A stretch of DNA of 64,000 bases from Nitratireductor alexandrii (GTDB lineage: Bacteria > Pseudomonadota > Alphaproteobacteria > Rhizobiales > Rhizobiaceae). This document shows, one piece after another, positions 51,568-60,014 of the stretch; position 1 is the stretch's first letter, and every line of letters starts with the position of its first letter. The notes under the pieces were generated by a model that saw only the letters and a program-made list of their open reading frames with translations, was not told where the DNA came from and did not search any database. The stretch is from positions 507,574-571,573 of the forward strand of contig NZ_RBVY01000003.1 in NCBI RefSeq assembly GCF_004000215.1, in the 5' to 3' direction. The position numbers and the translations under genes were made by a program.

Positions 51568-54500
51568 CTATCGACGTTGAGTATCGGTTTCTCTGCGTTT
51601 CTTCGATGAAAGATTGACCACGACAACGTCGATCAAGCGACGCAAGTCCTGCGGCATCGCTGTAGTGATCGCGTCCCGAAGGGCGCCCGGACTAGCAATG
51701 TCCGTGTTCTGCCGGCCTGCGATTGGCTCGCCAGGGCCAAACCACAAAACGAGATAAACGCCTTGCTGCGCCGCATCTGGATGCGAGCTGTAGCGCTCGT
51801 GAAGCTGCGCCGCGGCAGCAGAAAACAGGTCTTTATGCCACTGTCCCTTGACCTCCATTACGAGCAGCTTTTGGCGACCGCCTAGCATCGCTGAAACGCA
51901 GATATCAGAGCGCGTTTGATCCGCCATGTAACGCTCGATGATCACATTCAGATTGAGCGCCGACATACGGCCTTGTAACCGGTCGACTATGCGGTCGCGC
52001 GCTGTGTTTTCGTCGACATGTTTGCCGTTGACGTAGAATGTAGAGAGCGGATTGGTCTCGCTGCCGTGGACCCAGGTCTCCAGCTTCGTTAGCTCTTCGA
52101 CCATCAATGCACGCAAATCTTCGACAGTGGCCAGGCGGTTACGATCCAGCATGTCCACAACATCGGCAGCCGACGGAGCTTTGAAGTCCTTCAATGACCT
52201 CTTGCGTACGGCGGCAGCGCGCTGGCTTTTAAGGGAATCGAGAAATTTTGTGAACCGCGTATCCGCAAGAAGTCGATCAAGAACCGGGATGCTGTTGCAT
52301 GGTGCATCTTGGCCGATGCGCCATACGATATCCGTCAGGAATCGATAGGCTGTCTCCCCCGGGGGGTCTCCAGTGCCGTAAGAACTAGGTAGAAAAACCT
52401 CAGGCCAGGCGTCTACGTACATATCCAAGATCCTGAAAATTTTCTCTGCCGATAAATTTGGCCAAGCCTCGCTATCGCCTCTGCCAAATCGTCCGGCGCG
52501 CGATTCGATCATGAAAATAGCATCAGGATCAGACGCAAAACGGTGCCAGACCTCTATTGGCGGACTATCGAGAAAAAAGAGGCCGCGCAGAAGCCAAAAA
52601 TCACGAGTCTTAGCGTCTTGATCCGATGCGGCAGCGTTCGATGCGAACGTGGTACACTGGCCAGATACCAAGGTCGTCAACGCTGCTCGGTCGCTACGTT
52701 TTGTGCAGATATCGAACAACGTCTCACGCGCGCTCCATGGCATCCTTGGGAACCTTACCAGCCATTCAAATGCCAGCTTGTCACGGATGGGCGCGAAGGC
52801 ATTGTCATATTGCAACTTGCCCACGTCTGTTGCTACGTCAAACGCACGGGACAATTGCGGCTCGATGAAGGTTCGGGCGAATGCCTCGATTTCGTCGTTG
52901 TCCGGAAAAATACGCCGATCGATTGCCGCTTTAACGCGTTCGGATTCACCTTCCTCGTAACCTTCGTACCCGGCAATATCGGTCCGAACGGCCCGCAGTA
53001 CATCGACATCGATAGCATCGAGATTTCCCGCTGCACGAAAATGCGCAAGACAAGCCGCATGTAGCACGCGAAGAACGTAGGGCGTTTCGTCTACTAGCGA
53101 GGCAAGGGACGGGGTGTGCGGCCGAAGGAATTCAAAGCAGTTGACTAGGGCTCGATCCGCCTCAGCTACGTTGTCAAATACGTCACCGAGATTTTGTGGG
53201 CTAATCAGATATTGATCGGCGATCCATTTGAGCGCTGGCCAGTCTGTCCCGGACGCGATCCTGTCCTGATTTGCCTCAAAATAGTTGCGCGTCTGTTCCT
53301 TTTGTTCTGCCTCCCACCGCTGGTGTCTTCGATGTGGTCGGCGCCAAGTCGTCCGCTCTCGCATTCCAGCCGCGCGCGCATCGCGCTCGCCTTTTGTCCA
53401 GATGCGGAGCAAGTTGGAATCCCGGCGCGCCTGCGAACGCAGGCGTGTACGCAGGTCGTCAGGGCCTTGCTGCGCTGCGTAGCGATTGTGACTACGGTAG
53501 AAACCTTCCCAAAGTACGGCATTCTTCGTCTCGAACGCGTGATCTACGATAGCAAGATGGTCCGCGTGGCTGAGATAGAGCCCGGCATGGCCGTAGGATA
53601 GGGAAAGCTTCACATGAATGTCCCAAACATCGTTCGCGCTCTTCTGGCCTTCGAATGCCAGGCGGTGGATCGCTTGGCGAAGCGTGTTATCTTCTCTCAG
53701 AGCTTTGACGGACACACTATTTTCTTCCGTCGCTGGCCCCTTGAAGCGAAGTGACTTCGTCCACGACCATATTCGCGACGGATCATGTGGCTTTGAAGCC
53801 AGAGTGAAGTATCGATCCAGCAACTGGCTAATGATACGGCTGATCGAATGCAGGCATGTGCAGCCGTGCGCGTTTGTGGCACCGCATGTGCACGATAGAT
53901 CGCGCGTCAGTTCGTCAAGTAGCCATCTAACGTCCTCAAGGCCCAACCCTTGGACAAATGTCCGGACGTAGAATCGGTGTTCGACATATTGATCGTTGCG
54001 GCGTCGTTCATCTCCGCAATATTGACCCGATGCCTTGAGTAGGGCCAGCTTGTCCTCACGGCGCAACACGCCGTCCTGGTACAGAGGGGCAGTCTCTGCC
54101 GCAATCCGCAGCGACGTTTGGTCGCCGAGATTCACCAGCGCAAGGAAATCTTTGCCATGGTCGTGCTCTGAAAGCTCAAGAAGAAGGCGTTGCACGCGGA
54201 TACGAGTTGATCGAGGGGCTTCGTTCTGTAGCAACAAACTCCTCAATTCGGGCACAAGGTCGCGAACAGCCTCCGAACCTTGCAAGAGTTCGAGCAGCAG
54301 ATCGCGCAGCTCCTCAACCACTTCGTGGCCCACGAGCTCCGTTCTGACCAAATCAAGCAAGTGGCCCTCGAAGAACCCAGCAACGCTGAAGGTTCGCCGC
54401 GAATCGCTTCGGCGGAAGTGAGGGTCGATTTCCGAGAGCTGGCGCAATCTTCTCAGCAGAAGGCCCTTAGAGGACCGTACCATCTGCGAGGGGTCGCCGT

Positions 54501-55581
54501 TCGCGAGAACGGCATAGGGATCCGTCTCAATGCAAGCGGTTTGCGCTTCTTGACTGCCGAATGTGGCCATCCAACCAAGCAGCCCCCGGAGCTCGTCGCG
54601 AACGACACCATTGGGGGCGACCACAGCGAGTACCCTGCGGATGCTTAGGAGGTCGCTGGCATCGTCGATGCGCCGCACGAGGTACCGGGCAGCGCCATGT
54701 TCCGCGACGATACGGTGTACCGGTTCGTGGCGGCCCTGCTCGATGGCTGGCTTGAAGAGTCGCGTATCAAGCGTGTCTCTAAGCAGTGCGTGGTGCCTTT
54801 GGGCGAGAGCGTTCAAGTAGGTGAAGTCTCGGTCTTCGGGATCATCGGTCAGCGAAACTCCGCTGGTTCCGGATAAGAGAATCTTTGCGAACAGCTCCTC
54901 GCTGACTTCGACTATCGACCTGATTGGCGCGCGGCTGTTTTGTTTCGGTGAATCCTCGCGCTCGCTGGCCAGGCGGGTGACCGCATCGGCAAAAATCTTC
55001 CGTTTGCTGGAAAAGCGTCGGCCACCTTGGATGTAGGCCTCCGCAAACAGTTGCAGAAATTGCGGATTGCCAAGCAGTGGTCGCAGTTCAAACCGGTCCG
55101 TTTCGCCGACAAACATTGAGAACTCTTCGCCGGGGAAATTAGCTTCGAAAAGCGCCTTTTGTTCTGTCTCCTCGAACGGCAGCAGACTTACGACGGCGGG
55201 TTTTTCGCCGAAGCATTCCTCAAGCAACCTTGTTCTCGCCGGGTCCCACTCGCTCGACCGGCTCGATAGTATGACCAGAGGGGCTGACGTTTCGCTCGCC
55301 TTCACGACAATCGGGTCAATCGCCTCCGGGTCTAATCTCGCTACCTCGTCGAGTGCGTCGATGATAAGGGCACGCGTTGTGGTGGCTGAGGATTGATGGC
55401 GGAAGCGACTGGCCGATCTCGGCTGTACACCTAAAAATCTCCCAAGATCCGCAAGTAAGTCAGACTTTCCCGCTCCCGGCTCGCCGAGGACAAGAACCAC
55501 CTTGCCGAGCCGCGTCAGAATCGCTTGGTTGATTTGTTTATCTTCGTGGAGCAGACGGCGCTGGATGTAAATCCGACTCAT
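51568..55581 (-). CDS. STAND/NACHT-like NTPase with C-terminal PD-(D/E)XK nuclease domain
   Basis: 1337 aa. N-terminal P-loop GEPGAGKSD (residues 33-41), Walker B ALIIDALDEVARLD (about 71-84) with the DALDE of NACHT-type STAND proteins, and a sensor VILSSRSSEWD. EPVHRIVAEHGAARYL resembles the winged-helix linker of STAND NTPases. A long alpha-helical middle part follows, including a CxC-x7-CxC cluster (564-576). The last 120 residues look like a PD-(D/E)XK nuclease: Asp1226 in RSDICV and Glu1243-x-Lys1245 in MEVKG, then a helix with AAAQLHERY. This arrangement, sensor in the middle and nuclease at the end, differs from Avs proteins, whose effector is N-terminal. A defence role is inferred. 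ATG 55581 lies 29 bases inside attR. Confidence 0.75.
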   Translation of the reverse strand: MSRIYIQRRLLHEDKQINQAILTRLGKVVLVLGEPGAGKSDLLADLGRFLGVQPRSASRFRHQSSATTTRALIIDALDEVARLDPEAIDPIVVKASETSAPLVILSSRSSEWDPARTRLLEECFGEKPAVVSLLPFEETEQKALFEANFPGEEFSMFVGETDRFELRPLLGNPQFLQLFAEAYIQGGRRFSSKRKIFADAVTRLASEREDSPKQNSRAPIRSIVEVSEELFAKILLSGTSGVSLTDDPEDRDFTYLNALAQRHHALLRDTLDTRLFKPAIEQGRHEPVHRIVAEHGAARYLVRRIDDASDLLSIRRVLAVVAPNGVVRDELRGLLGWMATFGSQEAQTACIETDPYAVLANGDPSQMVRSSKGLLLRRLRQLSEIDPHFRRSDSRRTFSVAGFFEGHLLDLVRTELVGHEVVEELRDLLLELLQGSEAVRDLVPELRSLLLQNEAPRSTRIRVQRLLLELSEHDHGKDFLALVNLGDQTSLRIAAETAPLYQDGVLRREDKLALLKASGQYCGDERRRNDQYVEHRFYVRTFVQGLGLEDVRWLLDELTRDLSCTCGATNAHGCTCLHSISRIISQLLDRYFTLASKPHDPSRIWSWTKSLRFKGPATEENSVSVKALREDNTLRQAIHRLAFEGQKSANDVWDIHVKLSLSYGHAGLYLSHADHLAIVDHAFETKNAVLWEGFYRSHNRYAAQQGPDDLRTRLRSQARRDSNLLRIWTKGERDARAAGMRERTTWRRPHRRHQRWEAEQKEQTRNYFEANQDRIASGTDWPALKWIADQYLISPQNLGDVFDNVAEADRALVNCFEFLRPHTPSLASLVDETPYVLRVLHAACLAHFRAAGNLDAIDVDVLRAVRTDIAGYEGYEEGESERVKAAIDRRIFPDNDEIEAFARTFIEPQLSRAFDVATDVGKLQYDNAFAPIRDKLAFEWLVRFPRMPWSARETLFDICTKRSDRAALTTLVSGQCTTFASNAAASDQDAKTRDFWLLRGLFFLDSPPIEVWHRFASDPDAIFMIESRAGRFGRGDSEAWPNLSAEKIFRILDMYVDAWPEVFLPSSYGTGDPPGETAYRFLTDIVWRIGQDAPCNSIPVLDRLLADTRFTKFLDSLKSQRAAAVRKRSLKDFKAPSAADVVDMLDRNRLATVEDLRALMVEELTKLETWVHGSETNPLSTFYVNGKHVDENTARDRIVDRLQGRMSALNLNVIIERYMADQTRSDICVSAMLGGRQKLLVMEVKGQWHKDLFSAAAAQLHERYSSHPDAAQQGVYLVLWFGPGEPIAGRQNTDIASPGALRDAITTAMPQDLRRLIDVVVVNLSSKKRRETDTQRR

Positions 55582-55609
55582 CGGTCCAGAATACGGGGGT
55601 GGATTACTC

Positions 55610-55621
55610 GGCTCCACCAAA
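55610..55621 (+). repeat. attR core (12-bp direct repeat)
   Basis: GGCTCCACCAAA, identical to the tRNA-Ala 3' end at 44902-44913. Beyond it the sequence changes to a run of A then CGCCTCC. Confidence 0.75.
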
Positions 55622-56165
55622 AAAAAATCCGCCTCCATCTCAGGGCGCAGCGTCCCCGCTGTGGGAGTGCTAATGGTTGTGGCGCGCCGGCGTTTGCCGG
55701 CCGGGCTCTCGTTGAACGGAGCCGCCGTGCCGGCGTCTCCGCCATCCGGCTTCGATCCCTCGCGGTAGTGATAATGACGGCCTGACGGCCGGCTTTGTCA
55801 TTCAGCCGCGCTGGTCGCGCGCCTGGCACCCCTTTGATCCAGCTTACACCGACGCCGGGGACGTGACCCAATAGCCTCAGGCTCTCCGGCCCGCTCCATT
55901 CGCCGCGTGGAAGTGCACGGCTCCCGTGTTGTCGGGCCCGCCTGCGGCGCCGCTGGCGCGGTTCGGCTTTGGCGCCCCCGGCTTTCGGTCCTTTGCGTCC
56001 ACCGATGGTCGCCGCCGCTTTGGCGACGGCGGTGTCTTTTGTTGCTTTGGGTTTTGGACGCTCGGCGCTGGCCAGGGGTGCATGCGCGGCTTTTTGTGCC
56101 TGCCCGGTGGGCAGGGTTCGAAGGGCTTCGCTTTCAACTCTTTGGCTATGAAAGGACCCAAGCCC
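55622..56165. other. Leader of the parB-like gene, no gene found
   Basis: GC-rich, with several short inverted repeats (for example around 55760-55800), but no supported gene. It is the junction between the tRNA element and the next accessory region. It may hold promoters read in both directions, including one for the STAND gene. Confidence 0.4.
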
Positions 56166-57956
56166 ATGAAACTCACACATCTCAAACTCGAGGAGATTTT
56201 TCCCTCCAAACTCAATGTCAGGAAGAAGGGCGGCGGCGATATCTCCGATCTCCTGCCCTCCATCCGTTCGCTCGGCGTGTTGCAGCCCTTGCTGGTCAGG
56301 CCGGACGGGGAGGCCTACGAAATCATCGCCGGAGGGCGGCGCTACCGGGCATTGCTCAAACTGGCCGAGGAGGGCATCGCCGAGCCGGTGCCTTGCGCGG
56401 TGATGGAAGAAGGCGATGACGCCAAGGCCATCGAGGCCTCCTTGGCCGAAAACATCGCCCGTCTGCCCATGGACGAGATCGACCAGTACAAGGCCTTCGC
56501 CGCACTGGTGAAGAAGGGCATGGATCCCGCCGACGTGGCGGCGCAGTTCGGGGTGACGGAACGGCTGGTCAAGCAAAGGCTGGCGATTGCCAATTTGATC
56601 GGCCCGATCCTCACTGCCTACCGCAAGGAGGATATCGATCCCGGCACAATTCGGATTCTGACGCTCGCCACCAAGGCGCAGCAAAAGGCATGGTGGGAAC
56701 TCTTCACCGATGAAGAGCAATACCCGCCCTACGGTCAGGCGCTCAAGGACTGGCTGTTTGGCGGGCAGCATATTCCCGTCACCGCCGCCCTTTTTGCCGA
56801 AGAGGAGTATCCGGGCGCCATCATCGCCGACCTGTTCGGGGAAGAACGCTATTTTGCCGATGCGGCCTCCTTCTGGCCGCTACAGAACAAGGCCATTGCC
56901 GAAAAGCGCGATGCGTATCTCGCGGCGGGCTGGAAAGAGGTTGTCATCCTCGAACCCGGTGAGCGTTTTGCCACATGGGAGCATGCCAAGGTCGCGAGGA
57001 AGAAGGGCGGCAAGGTGTTTATCGCCATTGCCCGCAACGGCGCGGTGACCTTCCATGAAGGTTATCTCACCGCCAAGGAAGCGAGGCGGCTGGAAAAGGC
57101 GCAAGCGGGCAAAAGTGGTGAGGGTGATGGCGACGCTGCCGCCGACACCAAAGTCTCACGGCCCGAATGCACCAAGGCGATGGTCAATTATATCGATCTG
57201 CACAAGCATGCGGCGGTGCGCACCGGGCTTCTGGCCCACCCCAAGGTCGCGCTGCGGCTGTCAGTGGCCCACATCATCGCCGGATCGAGCCTGTGGAGCG
57301 TCCATCCCGAGCCGCAAAAGGCGCATTCAGGGGATATCGGCGAAAGCCTCGCCGGATCAGCGGCGGAAAAGCAGTTCTCAAAGGAACGCGAGGCAATCCG
57401 CACGCTTCTGGCCATCGAGGAGCCGGGCGCGGACGAGGATCACCGCATCGTGCCGCCGGGGCTGTTCAAGCATGAGCGCGAACTCGCCGATATCCTCGCC
57501 ATGCTCTTGCCCATGGACGATGGCACCGTGCTGCGCATCCTGACCTTCGTCATGGCCGAGACGCTCGAAGCCGGAACCGGGCTGATCGAAGGGCTCGGTC
57601 TGTTGCTCAAGACCGATATGGCCGATTGGTGGAGCCCGGACGATACCTTCTTCGATCTTCTGCGCGACAAGCCCGCCATCAACGCCATGCTGCGCGAGGT
57701 CGCGGACGAGGCGACGGCGGATGCGCATCTTTCCTCCACCGCCAAGGTGCAAAAGAAGATCATCGCCGATTGCCTATCCGGCGAGGGCCGAACCAAGGTC
57801 GAAGACTGGCAACCGCGCTACATGCGCTTCCCCGGCACCGGCTACACCGGGCGTTTCGAGAGGTATGCGGTGACGGGGTCGATGGAAGGACGCTCCGACA
57901 ATGACGTCGACGACACCGACGCCGATGCCGCAAACGCGGAAGACGCGGCGGCCTGA
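56166..57956 (+). CDS. ParB/RepB/Spo0J family protein, large variant
   Basis: 596 aa. The N-terminal ParB domain is clear: IFPSKLNVRKKG, LLPSIRSLGVLQPLLVRPDG, GGRRYRALLKLAEEG and ASLAENIARLPMDEIDQYKAF, followed by the VAAQFGVTERLVKQRLAIANL helix-turn-helix. Residues 330-596 are a long extension not found in chromosomal ParB. This form accompanies ICEs and plasmids rather than the chromosome origin. ATG 56166 follows AAAGGA. No ParA is adjacent. Confidence 0.88.
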   Translation: MKLTHLKLEEIFPSKLNVRKKGGGDISDLLPSIRSLGVLQPLLVRPDGEAYEIIAGGRRYRALLKLAEEGIAEPVPCAVMEEGDDAKAIEASLAENIARLPMDEIDQYKAFAALVKKGMDPADVAAQFGVTERLVKQRLAIANLIGPILTAYRKEDIDPGTIRILTLATKAQQKAWWELFTDEEQYPPYGQALKDWLFGGQHIPVTAALFAEEEYPGAIIADLFGEERYFADAASFWPLQNKAIAEKRDAYLAAGWKEVVILEPGERFATWEHAKVARKKGGKVFIAIARNGAVTFHEGYLTAKEARRLEKAQAGKSGEGDGDAAADTKVSRPECTKAMVNYIDLHKHAAVRTGLLAHPKVALRLSVAHIIAGSSLWSVHPEPQKAHSGDIGESLAGSAAEKQFSKEREAIRTLLAIEEPGADEDHRIVPPGLFKHERELADILAMLLPMDDGTVLRILTFVMAETLEAGTGLIEGLGLLLKTDMADWWSPDDTFFDLLRDKPAINAMLREVADEATADAHLSSTAKVQKKIIADCLSGEGRTKVEDWQPRYMRFPGTGYTGRFERYAVTGSMEGRSDNDVDDTDADAANAEDAAA

Positions 57957-57972
57957 GTTGACACCGAACGAT

Positions 57973-58005
57973 AAGCGCCGCCCGGCCAAACGCCGGGCGG
58001 CGCTT
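57973..58005 (+). terminator. Terminator-like hairpin after parB-like gene
   Basis: Perfect 14-bp stem AAGCGCCGCCCGGC / GCCGGGCGGCGCTT with 5-base loop CAAAC, 17 bases after the stop. No T-run beyond CTT, so termination may be partial. Confidence 0.6.
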
Positions 58006-58036
58006 CTGAAACAGAATACCAAGATTCTGTTTCAGA
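58005..58036. repeat. 13-bp perfect inverted repeat
   Basis: TCTGAAACAGAAT and ATTCTGTTTCAGA separated by 6 bases, directly after the hairpin of the ParB-like gene. It may be a partition or recombination site. An 11-base part (TGAAACAGAAT) recurs at 58749-58759. Confidence 0.6.
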
Positions 58037-58096
58037 TTCCCCTTAGCGTGGTGCATTACGCAAGCCGTGCCAAGATGCTACTGAGCTTTCAAACGC

Positions 58097-58744
58097 ATGG
58101 GAAAGGGCAGGTTGGTGAAAACTAGTGACGCGAGCAATCAACCGGACCTTATGAGATTGACGATGCCATGGGGTTTTCCCCCGTCGCAAGCCGAAGAGTT
58201 GGTCGCGACTCTCCGTGAGCACATTTTCGTAGGAGACGCCCGCTGGTACTTACAGAAGTCAGCCGATCCTGGCCGCGAATTGCTCATTCAGCTAATCGGC
58301 AATTTGACGACATGGGTGCCGCTCTCGGCGGCAGCAACCGTTTTTCTCACTACCATCGCTAAGCGGGCAGGCGATGCGACTTGGGATGTGCTCGCAAAGG
58401 CCTTCAAAGCCAAAGAGGTAAAGCCACTTGCCGACGTTGCCACAGCTCTCGGCAAGGCATTAGAAAAAGCTGGCCCGGGAACGGAGCTGATTGTCGGTCT
58501 CTCCATCCCGGAACCTACTTGGGGGACCGTGCTGATAATTTCGGAGACTGACCCGGTAGAGATAGCGGCGAAGCTGGCGAGGTTCGTCTCGCTCGCCGAA
58601 AAGATTTCCACAACTATGGAGGCGGAAGTTGCTGCGGGACGCGCACCACTTGGACGTGCGCTAATCTCAATAGAAGAACATGGAGCGGTGATCCGCTGGA
58701 TGAGTCAGGCAGATTTTGGGAATCATGAAAGGTTGATTTCCTGA
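58097..58744 (+). CDS. Unrecognised protein, 215 aa
   Basis: One stretch (LLIQLIGNLTTWVPLSAAATVFLTTIAKRAG) may be membrane-active or buried helix; the rest is mixed. A GTG at 58115 in the same frame has a better ribosome site (AAAGGGCAGG). Flanked on both sides by the motif TGAAACAGAAT, which suggests it came as a unit. Function unknown. Confidence 0.6.
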   Translation: MGKGRLVKTSDASNQPDLMRLTMPWGFPPSQAEELVATLREHIFVGDARWYLQKSADPGRELLIQLIGNLTTWVPLSAAATVFLTTIAKRAGDATWDVLAKAFKAKEVKPLADVATALGKALEKAGPGTELIVGLSIPEPTWGTVLIISETDPVEIAAKLARFVSLAEKISTTMEAEVAAGRAPLGRALISIEEHGAVIRWMSQADFGNHERLIS

Positions 58745-58748
58745 AGCT

Positions 58749-58759
58749 TGAAACAGAAT
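58749..58759. repeat. Second copy of TGAAACAGAAT
   Basis: Eleven bases identical to 58007-58017, lying 4 bases after the stop of the 215-aa gene. With the first copy it brackets that gene. Confidence 0.5.
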
Positions 58760-58883
58760 TCACAACTCAGTTTCACTGAACGTGGCAGGTCCCGTTTTGC
58801 GCCCCACCAGTAGCAATGCATTTTCGCGGCTTGACTCGCCAGAACAAAAAAGGAACGAAAGAGCCAAGCCGTTGTGATCCTCG

Positions 58884-59219
58884 ATGCCAGACCTGCCGCC
58901 CCGCCGCCGAACGCTGATTGTGCTTTTGAGCTGGGCGCATGCGCGGGGGCACCTGGTACAGGTTGGCTGCGGTTTTCAAGCAGGCGTGCGCTACTACGTG
59001 CCGGACGATCTCATCCGCTTGTTCGGGGACGTCGATGTGCAATCACTCGAACGAAAAATGAAATGCGGCCGCTGCGGGCGCGGCGATAACGTGGAGGTCG
59101 ACCTGCGGCTTCCGAGTGCCGCTGAACGCCAGCGCATGACTATTCGCCGCCTGGTCGATATCCGGGTGAAACGCATTCCGGTATGGAGGGATGACGCTCC
59201 TCAGAACAGCGATCCCTGA
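58884..59219 (+). CDS. Small cysteine-motif protein, 111 aa
   Basis: MPDLPPRRRTLIVLLSWAHARG, then QSLERKMKCGRCGRGDNVEV with a CxxC knuckle and a basic C-terminus. The shape is seen in other alphaproteobacterial mobile regions without known role. Its end overlaps the SRAP gene by 19 bases, convergently. Confidence 0.6.
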   Translation: MPDLPPRRRTLIVLLSWAHARGHLVQVGCGFQAGVRYYVPDDLIRLFGDVDVQSLERKMKCGRCGRGDNVEVDLRLPSAAERQRMTIRRLVDIRVKRIPVWRDDAPQNSDP

Positions 59220-59905
59220 GCCCGGCCGTTCTGCGGAAACTTGATCTGCGTGGCGGGCTTGTCCACCACGATGAGGGCATCATCTGGCGCGGGCCGCTGA
59301 AGATGTTTGGCGTCCGCCCATGGCGCGGTCAGCCATTTGTCGATCTCGTCATGCGTCGAGAGGATGACCGGCATCGCCTTTGGATGGATCGGCGCGACCA
59401 CGGCATTGGGCTTGGTCGTCAAGAACCCAAAGAGTTGATGATCGCCGGGACCGTCCTTCACCCGGCGAACGCCGTGCCAACTCGTCCACAAACCTGCGAA
59501 GAAAAACAAGGGCCGGTCTTCCGCGGCGGCGAACCAATAGTTCCGCTGAATGCCGGTCTCGGGATCCTTGTCGCCTGGCTTTGGGCTGGGCTCGGCAAAG
59601 CTGGTCACCGGCACGACGCATCGATGCTCGACCCCGAGATAGGCTTGCCAGTGCCGGTAGTCGGGATGACGGATATTGGTGGTGCCGTAGTCGGCCTTGC
59701 CTTTCACGCGTTCCGGCGGCGTCGGCATGCCCCAAAGCAGGCGAACCAGTTCGCGCTCGCCGTCTGGCGCGTTGCGGACGACCGCGCCCGGCTGGTTCGG
59801 ATAGACATCGAATGAGGGTTCGAGGTTACCGGCGCGATCTCGCATGGCGCGCGTCCATTCGAGGATCGCTTGCTGCGCCGTGGTGAGATTGTAGAGATTG
59901 CACAT
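59201..59905 (-). CDS. SOS response-associated peptidase (SRAP/YedK/HMCES)
   Basis: 234 aa. Cys2 is exposed by the start at 59905 (MCNLYNLT), as required for covalent capture of abasic DNA. Asn, Glu (SFAEP) and His (IHPKAMPVIL) active-site blocks follow. It shields abasic sites in single-stranded DNA through a thiazolidine link. Common as a mobile-element gene. Confidence 0.93.
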   Translation of the reverse strand: MCNLYNLTTAQQAILEWTRAMRDRAGNLEPSFDVYPNQPGAVVRNAPDGERELVRLLWGMPTPPERVKGKADYGTTNIRHPDYRHWQAYLGVEHRCVVPVTSFAEPSPKPGDKDPETGIQRNYWFAAAEDRPLFFFAGLWTSWHGVRRVKDGPGDHQLFGFLTTKPNAVVAPIHPKAMPVILSTHDEIDKWLTAPWADAKHLQRPAPDDALIVVDKPATQIKFPQNGRAQGSLF

Positions 59906-60014
59906 GCCCGGCATGATGCATCGCGCATGTGTGCCTGACCAGAGGATGATTTAGCTTATCGGACTAGGGCGGCACGGAGTTGGCGAACGGCGTTTCGGCA
60001 AGGAAGGACGGCCG

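Noticed and set aside
55582..55638. STAND gene start at ATG 55638
   Set aside because: That start lies outside the element beyond attR and adds a non-conserved leader (MEADFFLVEP); ATG 55581 inside the element is preferred. It could still be used in the integrated state.
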